A stretch of DNA of 64,000 bases from Mesorhizobium sp. (GCA_004020875.1 SAPZ01000013.1:114325-178324), one strand, 5' to 3'; numbered from the stretch's first letter, positions 36,578 to 45,396 are shown. A program made the numbers and translations. The notes: generated by a model not told the origin, from the letters alone.

Positions 36578-37237
36578 GTGGACGCCACGTCCGGGAAGTC
36601 AAAAAATGGTGTCAGGAAGGGGCGACTGCGGGATGCCGAAGCAACCAAGCTTCGCATCTTGGTGGCGGCAAAAAGCGATTTCGCCAAGAATGGCCTCGGC
36701 GGCGCACGCGTTGATGTCATCGCAGCAAAGGCCAAAGCCAACAAGCGCATGATTTACCATTACTTCGGCAGTAAGGATAATCTATTCCAGGCCGTAATTG
36801 AGAATGCTTACCACGACATTCGGACGGCTGAACAGAAGCTTAATCTTGATGATTTGGATCCGAAGGACGCTCTTGAGCGCCTTGTTCGGTTCACATGGCA
36901 ATATTACTTGAAGAATCCTGAGTTTATAACTTTGGTAAACAGCGAAAATCTCCATCGTGCCAAACATGTGAAGAGGTCTGAGCTGATCAAGGCGGAGACC
37001 CGAAAATTTGTTGCCATGGTCTCTGGTATACTCGAAAGGGGCGTGAGCAGCGGAGATTTTCGTGCCGGGATCGACCCCGTGCAGTTGAACATCACGATCG
37101 CGGCGATCGGATACTATTATCTGACAAACCGATTCACCGGTTCGATTATTTTCGAGCGTGACCTGATGGAGAAGGATGCTCTGAATGAGCGCCTGGAATT
37201 CAATATCGACACCATTATGAGACTTGTGAGCGCGTGA
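36578..37237 (+). CDS. TetR-family transcriptional regulator
   Basis: 219 residues from GTG at 36578, preferred because AAAGGAG stands 9 nt upstream; an ATG at 36497 would add 27 residues. The N-terminal TetR helix-turn-helix is about residues 20-68 (ATKLRILVAAKSDFAKNGL, GARVDVIAAKAKANKRMIYHYFGSKDNLFQAV). The C-terminus is a TetR ligand-binding domain. It is divergent from the sugar transporter operon, with two operator-like sites between. It is the only regulator gene within the 18.9-37.2 kb block, so it is the obvious candidate for the TAAC-N6-GTTA sites. Confidence 0.88.
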   Translation: MDATSGKSKNGVRKGRLRDAEATKLRILVAAKSDFAKNGLGGARVDVIAAKAKANKRMIYHYFGSKDNLFQAVIENAYHDIRTAEQKLNLDDLDPKDALERLVRFTWQYYLKNPEFITLVNSENLHRAKHVKRSELIKAETRKFVAMVSGILERGVSSGDFRAGIDPVQLNITIAAIGYYYLTNRFTGSIIFERDLMEKDALNERLEFNIDTIMRLVSA

Positions 37238-37401
37238 CGCCGCCTCTGGGCACCATCCCCTCGTCTCTCGACACTCGCTTTCGTCGAACCTTCTACGCTT
37301 CGGTCTCGGCAAATCACTGAATTTGCTTATCTTTTCGGCAAGAAAGATGCTCTTGGGCGAATTTCATCGCAGTCCGGCAAATTTCGTCCAACGGAGCGAG
37401 G

Positions 37402-37440
37402 TGTTGGTATTTTTGTTGGTATCTGAGACCCTGTTGGTAT
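37402..37440 (+). repeat. Three GTTGGTAT repeats before the integrase remnant (possible arm sites)
   Basis: GTTGGTAT occurs at 37403-37410, 37415-37422 and 37433-37440, just before the integrase arm-binding domain remnant. A nearly identical pair in inverted orientation is at 38386-38408 (ATACCAAC form). Short direct repeats next to a DUF4102-type integrase gene are the expected form of arm-type recombination sites. Confidence 0.4.
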
Positions 37441-37449
37441 CGAAGCGCC

Positions 37450-37780
37450 AAAAAAGTTCTCCGACGTGAAACGCCTCAACGCCCGGCCCGCGTCCAAACT
37501 CCAAAAGCTATCCGACGGCGGCGGGCTGCAGCTATGGGTCCAGCCATCGGGAACAAGGTTATGGCGAAGCTACCGCCCACGGTTTTCGAGCAACTGCGTC
37601 AACTCTGCTAAATGAGCGCGGTAAGTGGCATCCCGACGCGATAGAGAGACAGCTGGCCCATATTGAGAAACAACGATGTCCGTCGCGCCTACGCCCGAGC
37701 AGAGCACTGGGAAGAGCGGGTTCGGAGGATGCGATGGTGGGCCGATTATCTTGATGAAACAAAGCGCAAAGACGCGTGTG
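37450..37780 (+). pseudogene. P4-type tyrosine integrase remnant (N- and C-terminal ends only)
   Basis: The first part reads KKFSDVKRLNARPASKLQ and KLSDGGGLQLWVQPSGTRLWR, the arm-binding DUF4102 domain, then a stop at 37612-37614. Directly after, GKWHPDAIERQLAHIE and, in another frame, NNDVRRAYARAEHWEERVRR plus MRWWADYLDETK give the C-terminal end of the same family. Everything between, including the catalytic core, is deleted, and at least one further frameshift is present. It marks the former edge of an integrative element. Confidence 0.75.
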
Positions 37781-38778
37781 TGATCTCAATCGCGGGATGC
37801 GGCAAGCCTGCTGTCCATGCATCATCGCGAGGGTCCACTGTGAACCAAACGGCGACGGGTCACCAGACGCTGGGACAAATACCCGACGCCGCAAAGCGCG
37901 CTTACGTTCAAAAACGCCGCCCATTTTGAACGGCCCAATGGCGGGACAGAAAAACTAAAGAAGTTATCGTCTTATTAGTGCATCGCGAGCGATCGGAGGC
38001 TTTCCAGTACTGTGCCCTGGTCCGCTGTTCCTAAATTCGATGGCGGCAGGGGAGCGCTATTTGTCTGTTTCGGGCCGGCAGCGGAACGATTGTTTTTGGA
38101 TGGCGGGGTAAGGAACCGGACGCAAACCACCGGATCTGCCGACACGTCCTCTGTCTTTGCCGGAACGCCTGCATGCCGGGATACTCCGGATCTGCGCGCC
38201 AGAACTCCCGCTAGTCCACCGAAATATCGGCGACATGGGAAAGCAAGGTTCTGGAAAGGGTGACGCGGTCGGCCTAAATCCGTGTGAGACGGTCGTAAGG
38301 ACGTCAGCGTCCCAGAGGCGGAATCCAAGTAAAGAAAATCCTATTTTACTTTCAGATGCTTAGAGGTGGGTCAGCCGCAGTTGCTACCAACAGAAATACC
38401 AACAAAATATTCCTGTGGATAGGTTCGGTTCCCGATTAGGACCGTCGGGCCCAAGCCACTGTATCTGAGATGGCGCGTTTGGATCGAGCCAGTGGTCCGC
38501 TATCCTCCTCGATCCTTCGAGGCAGCGCATCCGAATTTGAACCCTGACCATTTCGGAACTGGCGGAGAGAGCGTCTTGCGATCCTGGGCCTATGGCATTG
38601 AAAAGATTTAGCTTTTTGTTCGGGTTGTTACGCTTTGTTACACGGCCGGGGTGACAGGTTGGCTTCCATGAGCTCGCTGCTCCGAGAAGCGCCCGTATAG
38701 ACCCCAGGTCACAGAAGTCCATTCGATCGGCTTAGGTGCGGCCACGAAGCGCAAGTCTTTATCACCGGGGAGGCCATC
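37781..38778. other. Noncoding stretch with one inverted integrase-site-like repeat
   Basis: About 1 kb without a supported gene. Apart from the ATACCAAC pair at 38386-38408, I see no RNA gene, IS or conserved frame. Open frames here (for example 38384-38722 minus) lack any recognisable domain. Probably decayed mobile-element DNA. Confidence 0.4.
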
Positions 38779-39873
38779 GTGCCTGCCTGCAAATCGATGT
38801 TAAGACAAGGCCAAGACGGGAGTAACGTCGATTACCAAGGAATAGGGGTCATTGTGAAACCTTTGCGCTGGATAAGGGACAGGTTCCATCGGCCTATAAG
38901 CCAGAACCGGCGCTCGATTGCGCTTAGTGGACTCCCTCGGTTCCTGTTTGAAACCCACGGTCCGAAAGATATCTACGTCTCTCAGTCGATCATTCACGGC
39001 GGCATGTGGGAGAAGGCCACGACCGCCCTGCTCATTGAGTTGCTCCGGAATGACGTGGATTTAATTGATGTCGGTGCCAACATTGGCTGGCACAGTGTAG
39101 TCGCCGGCCACCAACTTGGCGCGAGAGGGCAAGTTCATAGTTTCGAGCCGGAGCAGCAGAACCTTGAGAAACTGCGCACGAACGTCGCACTAAGCGGCCT
39201 CGGAAATGTCGTCGTAAACGAATGGGCGCTGTCGGATAGCAGTCGTGTCGATATCCTGAATCTGAGCGCGGACAACCTGGGGGATCACCGGCTGGGACCG
39301 TTGCGTGCCGGGCGTCGCACCGTGAGTGTAGAGGTCCGCCGCCTCGACGACTATACCGGCGTCCGTTGCCGACCGCTCGTCATCAAGCTCGACGTGCAGG
39401 GGAGCGAATGGCACGTTCTTCGCGGCAGCCTGAATCTGCTCAGCACCCATCAACACGAGATCATACTGCTTTGCGAAATAGCCCCGATAATGCTCAAGGA
39501 ATGCGGAGCGAGTGTAGATGATCTCTGCGAGTTGCTTGTGGCAAACGGCTTCGCGGCGGCTATCATAGATCAGAACGCCGGTTCCATCGAACCAATTGGA
39601 TGGGAGCGCTTGATGGTGCGCTTGGCCGAGCGGAACGATCCGGAATTCTCCGAGGACATTGTCGCCTTCCGACGCCCTGACGGCCTTATGCGGCCATTGT
39701 TGGAAAAAAAGCCTGCCGGCTTTGGAGCACCACATAGTTGGTGCGGGAACAGCCGAACTCGCTATCAAGGGTGGTGTCGACAGTCGAAGCGAAGCGCCGG
39801 CGGCAAGGCGACCTCGCCGGCCAAATTTCGGCTTTCGGGTCTGATACGGACCTTGCTTGAACTGCGTGGTTAG
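38779..39873 (+). CDS. FkbM-family SAM-dependent methyltransferase
   Basis: 364 residues starting at GTG with GGGGAGG 5 nt upstream; a GTG at 38854 is an alternative. The Methyltransf_21 domain begins near DIYVSQSIIHGGMWEK, with the SAM site LIDVGANIGWHSVVAG (about residues 96-111), HSFEPEQQNLEKLR and VIKLDVQGSEWHVLRG. FkbM proteins methylate hydroxyls of sugars or polyketides. The last ~50 residues after MRPLLEKK are low in conserved pattern and may be read-through into repeat DNA. No glycan-synthesis neighbours are present, so its role is open. Confidence 0.8.
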   Translation: MPACKSMLRQGQDGSNVDYQGIGVIVKPLRWIRDRFHRPISQNRRSIALSGLPRFLFETHGPKDIYVSQSIIHGGMWEKATTALLIELLRNDVDLIDVGANIGWHSVVAGHQLGARGQVHSFEPEQQNLEKLRTNVALSGLGNVVVNEWALSDSSRVDILNLSADNLGDHRLGPLRAGRRTVSVEVRRLDDYTGVRCRPLVIKLDVQGSEWHVLRGSLNLLSTHQHEIILLCEIAPIMLKECGASVDDLCELLVANGFAAAIIDQNAGSIEPIGWERLMVRLAERNDPEFSEDIVAFRRPDGLMRPLLEKKPAGFGAPHSWCGNSRTRYQGWCRQSKRSAGGKATSPAKFRLSGLIRTLLELRG

Positions 39874-40669
39874 CATTTGATGCTACTTCGATGGCCGAGG
39901 AAACCGACACGGCTCGTTGGCCAGCATTATCTCTTTGTTTTTTTGCGCAATTCCGGACGGAAAAAAGCTCACATTTGATCTAACCGTCACTTTTGGCCGG
40001 CGATCATCGCGCCGTTTAATTAGCCGCAATGTTAGCATTGGTGGCTCGCCGGATGCTGGCTCCCGGCGGGGGGTCCTCACCGGCAGGGAGCGAGGGATCG
40101 ACGGGCGCGGCTGCTGGCGAGCTACATTCGCGCTCGCAGAAAACGTGCGAACGAAGCTAACCTCGCCCCGTTGTAGTTTCGAGGCATGCCCTACCGGATC
40201 ACGAGGCGCTAAATGTCAGCTATCGGATGGCTATTCGTAGTCGTCGGTTCAAGCCATAGATTAGCAACATCCATGAAGCCAAGACCTTCCCCCTGCAGTC
40301 CGGCGCTGGCCGCCGTGATCGCTGTTCATTGAGCTTTGGCCGCTTGCGGTTTGAGCCGCCCATTGCATACACATACTTCCAAGCCAGCCTCTTATAACCG
40401 GCGCATGCATGCTGTTGCTTCGACCGCTAAAGGGTTGGCTTGTGTGTCCCCAGTACCCCACGGCGGCAAGGGCTTCGATTGATAGCGATTGGCATGCCCC
40501 TGAAAACATCACGTCGAAAATTGCAATTGCACGACTAAAGAGGGAACGCCAAATCTCATGCTCTTTTGTGACCAGCGAGGCGAGAGCACTGGTCGCCGCG
40601 CCTTTGAAAACCGCGCGCCTTAAGCCCACGAGCTTTAACCATCAGATCTCCGCGGTCACTTGCTTGTCG
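39874..40669. other. Noncoding stretch with dispersed repeats
   Basis: About 800 bp without a supported gene. GCAATTCCGGACGG at 39947-39960 repeats the palindrome arm found at 3830-3843. The direct repeat copy A follows at 40001-40050. The remainder up to the binding-protein gene has only short frames (for example 40261-40629 minus) without domains. Confidence 0.45.
40001..40050 (+). repeat. Direct repeat copy A flanking the ROK/sugar locus
   Basis: The core GCCGTTTAATTAGCC plus CAATGTTAGCAT and GGTGGC matches, with a few changes, 49931-49980 in the same orientation. The two copies are 9.9 kb apart and enclose the second sugar transporter locus. Confidence 0.65.
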
Positions 40670-41683
40670 CTAAGTCATGTTCGTTCGCGGATTGCGCGCC
40701 CTAAGTAAGGCGGTAGGAGCCGGGGCGCGCCAGACGACCTGATAGGCCTCCACCACGTTGCTCGCGGTGACGCTGAAACCGGGAAGTGCGATCCATGGTG
40801 GCGGCTGGCGCTCGAGCAAACCCAGAACGGTGGCGATGCCGGCGGCAACGCCTTGATCGTAAGGCAGCTGCGCGGCAATGCCCTTGATGAGGCCGCCGCC
40901 GGCAAGGTCGGCCGCGACATCGTTGCCGAGGTCGACGGTGGTAACAGGGATCGCTTTTCCCGCATCGCGGATCGCGGCGACGGCGCCGGTCGCCGGTACG
41001 TCCCAGACAGCGAACAGGCCTGAAAGATCGGGATTGGCCTGCAGCAGACCAGCGGACGCAGCCTTCGCTTGCGACACGTCGGCGAACTTGCCGCGCACGA
41101 GCGAGAGATCCGGCCGGTGGGCAGCCATCCACTTACGGAAAGCAATCTCGCGCTCGTGCGTGGCGAAGAAATCCACGCCATAGGCCAGAACGCCGATCTT
41201 GCCGCCCTGTGGCACATGCGGCGCCAGCAGCTCCGCGCCGATTTGCCCCAGGCCGAAATTGTCCGTGGAGATGACGCTGACATAGTCTTTGCCAGGCAGC
41301 ATGCCGGTCGGGGCGTTGTCTAGCAGCAACAGCTTCTTTCCAGCCGCCGGTATCGCACGGTGAGCATCAGCGGCCCGACTGCTGCCGATCGGAATGGAAA
41401 CCACCGCCTCGACCGGTTCGCTCGCAAGTCGCAGCAACTCGGATACCTGCCTGTCGATGTCGAAGTCGCAGTCAACGACCTCGACAACTGCCGCGCCATA
41501 GCGGCCGAGCGTCGTGACGATTCCGGCTAGTTCCTGCTTGGCCCAGTCACTCGCGGTGGTGTGGAGAACGACGGCGACCGAAAAGCGCCGATTGCGCGCC
41601 GCCTCGGCATCGCCATCGGATACTCTGACCTGATCGGCCGGAACTGCTCTTTCCCCGTGCGGCCCAAGGCCCGTAATCGCCAT
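40670..41683 (-). CDS. Leaderless periplasmic-binding-protein-like sugar sensor/binding protein
   Basis: 337 residues, with GGGAG before the ATG at 41683. The whole length aligns with the exported sugar-binding protein at 44213-45334: DYVSVISTDNFG against DYVSVVSADNYG, DLSGLFAVWDVPATGAV against TINGIWAVWDVPAEGV, and PYDQGVAAG against PFDQGVTEA. Unlike that protein it has no hydrophobic signal; the N-terminus is polar (MAITGLGPHGERAVPADQ). It lacks a helix-turn-helix too. It lies 48 bp downstream of the ROK regulator gene, in the same operon. It may be a cytoplasmic ligand sensor or a decayed exported protein. Confidence 0.75.
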   Translation of the reverse strand: MAITGLGPHGERAVPADQVRVSDGDAEAARNRRFSVAVVLHTTASDWAKQELAGIVTTLGRYGAAVVEVVDCDFDIDRQVSELLRLASEPVEAVVSIPIGSSRAADAHRAIPAAGKKLLLLDNAPTGMLPGKDYVSVISTDNFGLGQIGAELLAPHVPQGGKIGVLAYGVDFFATHEREIAFRKWMAAHRPDLSLVRGKFADVSQAKAASAGLLQANPDLSGLFAVWDVPATGAVAAIRDAGKAIPVTTVDLGNDVAADLAGGGLIKGIAAQLPYDQGVAAGIATVLGLLERQPPPWIALPGFSVTASNVVEAYQVVWRAPAPTALLRARNPRTNMT

Positions 41684-41731
41684 TCCCCGATCTCCCTACA
41701 CTGTCGCGGCGTTAAGTCGATTTGGCAGATG

Positions 41732-43090
41732 CTAGCCCGGCATCCTTGCCGGCGGCCGAGGTCTGGCCGGCCGTATGCTGGTTTCGACTGTAGCCTGCTC
41801 CAGGAACTCTTTGAATTCGGGATGCTCGCGCGGCGAGCCAAGCGTAATCCAGCCCTGAAGGAATCTTGCATCGAACAGTGATTCCGCTACGACCTGTGCG
41901 GCACCGACTAGGCCGGCCGATCCGCCCATCTGTGAGCGCAGGATGCGCAGGTCGCGAGTGACAACCGGATGTGCCTGGCGGTAAACCGCCTCGCGCACCG
42001 CCGCCAGCAGGATATCCCCGGTCTCGGCCACCTTACCGCCAAGCACGATCAGCGACGGGTTAAGAAGATTGGCAAGCGGCGCAAGAACCTCGCCAACGGC
42101 GCGGCCGCAGCGGCCCAGAAGATCGATGCAAAAAGCATCACCCAGTTGCGCACCATGGCCGGCATCAGTGACGCTGACTTCGCCTGCTCGCTCCAGAACC
42201 TCGGCGAGGTAGGCGCTACGTCCGCTTTCCGCTGCCAAGCGGGCCTCGCGTTCCAGCACATCGCTGCCTGCGGCGCCCTCGAGGGTTCCGCCATCGATGA
42301 AAGTATGGCCTACCATGCCGGCGGCACCGTGTGCGCCTCGGTGCAGTGCGCCTTCCGATATCACTCCGGCGCCGATTGAGCGTCCAAGCTTGACGAAAAT
42401 CATGTCCGTCAGGCCGATGCCGCTGCCGGATTTCAACTCGCCCATGGTCATCATCTGAACACCGCTTCGTACCCAAACGGGTGCGCCAACGGCGGTGGCA
42501 AGTCGCTCAACAAAGGGAAAACCGTCCCAGTTCTGGAAAGCGGTCAGCGCTGGAGCGAACAGCCGCTGGCCATCCGGTTTCTCGACCGCTCCCGGCACCG
42601 CAAGACCTACGCCCCAGATACCAGCCGCGCTGCCATGCTCCTCAAGCATCCAGGCAAACAACGTCGCCAACCGTTGGACCACCGGTTCGGGTCCTCCCGC
42701 AAGTTCCACGGCCTCATGATGCTCTGCCAGCAGGCCGCCCGAAAGATCGGATACCCCAACCGCAAGCGACGAATGATCCAGAACCGCAACGAGGATCATC
42801 CCCATACGCGGCCGGAAACGAACATGGCGGGGTGCGCGGCCACCGATTGCCGGCCCGAGCTCGCCTTCCTCGATCAGCCCAAGCCGAAGCAACGTGGCCA
42901 AGCGGTCGGCAACGACGGCGCGCCCAAGTTCCGACTGGCTCTCCAGTTCCTGCCGAGTAGTTGCCGCCCCTGTCCGCACAAGGTTGAGAAGAGTGGCCAA
43001 ACTTCCATGCGCGGACTCGCTGGCGCGCGGCCGGCCTGCTGTCCGCCGTGGCTTGGCAATCTCTCCGGCCGCCGTGCTGCCCTGGTCCAT
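41732..43090 (-). CDS. ROK-family transcriptional regulator
   Basis: 452 residues. An N-terminal winged helix (about residues 28-85: LATLLNLVRTGAATTRQELESQSELGRAVVADRL) is followed by a ROK sugar-kinase-like domain with GVGLAVPGAVEK and GRSIGAGVISEGALHRGAHGAAGMVGH. The usual zinc-binding CxCGxxGC cluster is absent (HTFIDGGTLEGAAGSD), and ASKHA-type catalytic residues appear incomplete, as in ROK repressors that only sense sugars. It is divergent from the sugar isomerase/transport operon, with a strong palindrome between. Confidence 0.9.
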   Translation of the reverse strand: MDQGSTAAGEIAKPRRTAGRPRASESAHGSLATLLNLVRTGAATTRQELESQSELGRAVVADRLATLLRLGLIEEGELGPAIGGRAPRHVRFRPRMGMILVAVLDHSSLAVGVSDLSGGLLAEHHEAVELAGGPEPVVQRLATLFAWMLEEHGSAAGIWGVGLAVPGAVEKPDGQRLFAPALTAFQNWDGFPFVERLATAVGAPVWVRSGVQMMTMGELKSGSGIGLTDMIFVKLGRSIGAGVISEGALHRGAHGAAGMVGHTFIDGGTLEGAAGSDVLEREARLAAESGRSAYLAEVLERAGEVSVTDAGHGAQLGDAFCIDLLGRCGRAVGEVLAPLANLLNPSLIVLGGKVAETGDILLAAVREAVYRQAHPVVTRDLRILRSQMGGSAGLVGAAQVVAESLFDARFLQGWITLGSPREHPEFKEFLEQATVETSIRPARPRPPARMPG

Positions 43091-43167
43091 ACCGCTGTAG
43101 CGCCTGTTCGCTTGCCTCTAGCTAATTTGGCATGGGTAACCCGCACCCATTTACGGATCAAGTAATA

Positions 43168-43206
43168 ACTTTTGCTGATTTTCAACAAAAGTTTGCCGAC
43201 TTTTGC
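43168..43206. promoter_or_regulatory. Candidate ROK operator: ACTTTTG-N11-CAAAAGT palindrome plus a third half-site
   Basis: At 43168-43192 ACTTTTG and CAAAAGT flank an 11-bp centre that also pairs (TGA/TCA), giving a 25-bp inverted repeat with few mismatches. A further ACTTTTGC stands at 43199-43206. It lies in the divergent region between the ROK gene (start 43090) and the isomerase gene (start 43346). Confidence 0.55.
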
Positions 43207-43345
43207 ATTTTAATGATTGACGACGCTGGAGAAGTGCGCAAAAGTACAAGGCGCGGCTGGGGAGAAGTCGCTTCCAAGCTCGGTCCGACACACTGCTGAT
43301 GCGACCCGAGGCTTACGGCCTGGCAGGTTGCGGGAGGAGATAAGC

Positions 43346-44173
43346 ATGCGAGTGAAGCTGGCCTACCATGCCAATTGCTGGGGTCCGCTCGGCGGCAATG
43401 CCGTCGGTGTCACCTCGATCACCCAGCTCACCTATCGCACCTTCGGTGACATGGAGCGGGCGATCCGCGAAATAGGTGAGGCCGGATTTGCCGGCACCGA
43501 ACTCTTCGACGGCAATCTTCTGGACTACGCAGGGCGCTATAGCGACCTACGTGCCGCCTTGAACCAATCCGGCGTCGCGCTCGTCGCCGGTTATTGCGGC
43601 GCCAATTTCATCTTCGACGACATCCTCGCTGAGGAACTGGCACGCATCGAACGCGCCGCCGCGGCAGCGGCCGAACTCGGCGCCGAGCATCTGGTCGTGG
43701 GTGGCGGCGCAAAGCGCGCCGGGGGCCGGCAGTCGGACGATTTCAAGCGCCTTGGCGCTGCCCTCGACAAGGTGGTCGACATCGCGGGGAGGGCGGGCTT
43801 GCGAGCACACTATCATCCGCATCTGTCGACGATCGTAGAAGGTCCGGACGAAGTGCGTGAAGTATTCAAACACACCGCGATCGATTTCTGCCCCGACACT
43901 GCGCATCTGGCTGCCGCCGGAGGGGATCCGGCCGCTCAGATCCGTGAATTCAGGGAGCGTATCAGCTACGTGCATCTCAAGGGCTGGCAGCGCGAACCCT
44001 TCGCCTTCACGCCACTCGACCGCGGCGACCTCAATATGGCGCCGATCATCGACGCGCTGCGCGAGACGGAATTTTCCGGCTGGATCGCCACCGAGCTTGA
44101 TGCATGGCCAGACCCGAAACAAGGGGCAGAAGTCAGCATGAAATATCTGAAACAGGCCACAAGGCCGAATTGA
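43346..44173 (+). CDS. Sugar phosphate isomerase/epimerase (IolE-like TIM barrel)
   Basis: 275 residues from the ATG at 43346 with GGGAGGAG upstream; the frame to 43217 runs into the operator region. The AP_endonuc_2 fold shows HANCWGP at the N-terminus, AHYHPHLSTIVEGPDE (metal His/Glu), FCPDTAHLAAAGGDP, YVHLKGW and a C-terminal IATELDAW with the last Glu. Related proteins (IolE, IolH, 3-keto-sugar processing) act in inositol or rare-sugar pathways. First gene of the plus-strand sugar operon. Confidence 0.87.
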   Translation: MRVKLAYHANCWGPLGGNAVGVTSITQLTYRTFGDMERAIREIGEAGFAGTELFDGNLLDYAGRYSDLRAALNQSGVALVAGYCGANFIFDDILAEELARIERAAAAAAELGAEHLVVGGGAKRAGGRQSDDFKRLGAALDKVVDIAGRAGLRAHYHPHLSTIVEGPDEVREVFKHTAIDFCPDTAHLAAAGGDPAAQIREFRERISYVHLKGWQREPFAFTPLDRGDLNMAPIIDALRETEFSGWIATELDAWPDPKQGAEVSMKYLKQATRPN

Positions 44174-44212
44174 ACCACGGGCATCACGCCCGTCATCAGG
44201 GAGGAGACCCAC

Positions 44213-45334
44213 ATGACGCGATTCAGGACACTAGCCGGGGCTTTCACGGCGGTATTGCTGGCCAGCAGCCTCTACACTGCCGCACTGGCCTTCGCCGATC
44301 CGGATTCGGAACTGGCAAAACTCCAAGGCACCGTGTTGTCGAAAGGCCCCAATAGGGAAACGCCGGCGGCGGCCTCAACCGTCACACTGACGGCTGAGGA
44401 GCTAGCCAAGATTAAGGACATGAAGGCAACGGCAGCGATCGTCATGCACTATGGTGGCAACGACTGGTCACGCGCTCAAGTAGCCGGCCTCAAGGACCAG
44501 TTTGGCAAGATGGGCATTGAGGTCATCGCAGTGACCGATGCCGGCTTCAAGCCCGAAAAACAGGTCGCCGACCTCGAGACGGTGATGGCGCAGAACCCGA
44601 AGATCATCGTGTCGATCCCGACCGATCCGTCAGCCACGGCATCGGCCTACAAGGCTGCCGCAGACAAAGGTGCCAAACTGGTGTTCATGGACAACGTTCC
44701 TGCGGGCTTCGCAGCGGGCAAGGATTACGTCTCCGTGGTCTCCGCCGACAATTACGGCAACGGTGTCGCGGCCGCGCATCTGATGGCCAAGGCGCTGGGC
44801 GGCAAGGGCGAGATCGGCCTCGTCTTCCATGCCGCCGATTTCTTCGTCACCAGGCAGCGCTATGACGGCTTCAAAAAGACGATCGCCGACTTCTATCCCG
44901 ACATCAAGATCGTCGCCGAGCAGGGCATTGGCGGGCCGGACTTTACCGGCGATGCCGACAAGGCGGCGTCCGCGATCCTTACCTCGCATCCGACCATCAA
45001 CGGCATCTGGGCGGTGTGGGACGTGCCGGCCGAAGGCGTGATCTCGGCGGCGCGCACCGCTGGCCGCGACGATCTCGTCATTACCACCTGCGATCTCGGC
45101 GAGAACGTCGCCATCAACATGGCAAGCGGCGGCTTCGTGAAGGGGCTGGGCACCCAGCGGCCGTTCGACCAGGGCGTCACCGAAGCAAAGCTTGCCGGCT
45201 ATGGCCTGCTCGGCAAGGAGGCGCCGGCTTTCGTCGCCCTGCCGGCGCTGCCGGTCACCAAGGACACGCTGCTGGAAGGCTGGAAGTCCGTCTACCACGC
45301 CGAGGCTACCGATAAGATCAAGGGCAGCATGTAG
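44213..45334 (+). CDS. Sugar ABC transporter substrate-binding protein
   Basis: 373 residues with GGGAGGAG before the ATG. A Sec signal covers about residues 1-28 (LAGAFTAVLLASSLYTAALAFA). The Peripla_BP_4 domain includes IVMHYGGNDWSRAQVAGL, VSIPTDPSATASAY and GIWAVWDVPAEGV. Its leaderless paralogue is encoded behind the ROK regulator. A perfect 10-bp hairpin follows the stop. Confidence 0.92.
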   Translation: MTRFRTLAGAFTAVLLASSLYTAALAFADPDSELAKLQGTVLSKGPNRETPAAASTVTLTAEELAKIKDMKATAAIVMHYGGNDWSRAQVAGLKDQFGKMGIEVIAVTDAGFKPEKQVADLETVMAQNPKIIVSIPTDPSATASAYKAAADKGAKLVFMDNVPAGFAAGKDYVSVVSADNYGNGVAAAHLMAKALGGKGEIGLVFHAADFFVTRQRYDGFKKTIADFYPDIKIVAEQGIGGPDFTGDADKAASAILTSHPTINGIWAVWDVPAEGVISAARTAGRDDLVITTCDLGENVAINMASGGFVKGLGTQRPFDQGVTEAKLAGYGLLGKEAPAFVALPALPVTKDTLLEGWKSVYHAEATDKIKGSM

Positions 45335-45341
45335 CGGTCCT

Positions 45342-45368
45342 GCGGCCGGCGCACTCCCCGCCGGCCGC
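45342..45368 (+). terminator. Intercistronic hairpin after the sugar-binding-protein gene
   Basis: GCGGCCGGCG and CGCCGGCCGC form a perfect 10-bp stem with a 7-nt loop and no U-run. It lies between the binding-protein gene and the Gfo/Idh gene. Likely an mRNA-stabilising or partially terminating element raising binding-protein levels; compare 35192-35215. Confidence 0.6.
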
Positions 45369-45396
45369 TCCTTCTCAGCTCAATCTGGAGGCTAGC

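Noticed and set aside
37402-37440. GTTGGTAT repeats as a CRISPR-like or satellite array
   Set aside because: Only three 8-bp units with unequal spacing (12 and 18 bp), next to an integrase remnant; arm-type sites explain them better.
40261-40629. 122-aa open frame on the minus strand
   Set aside because: No recognisable domain or binding site; lies in repeat-bearing noncoding DNA.
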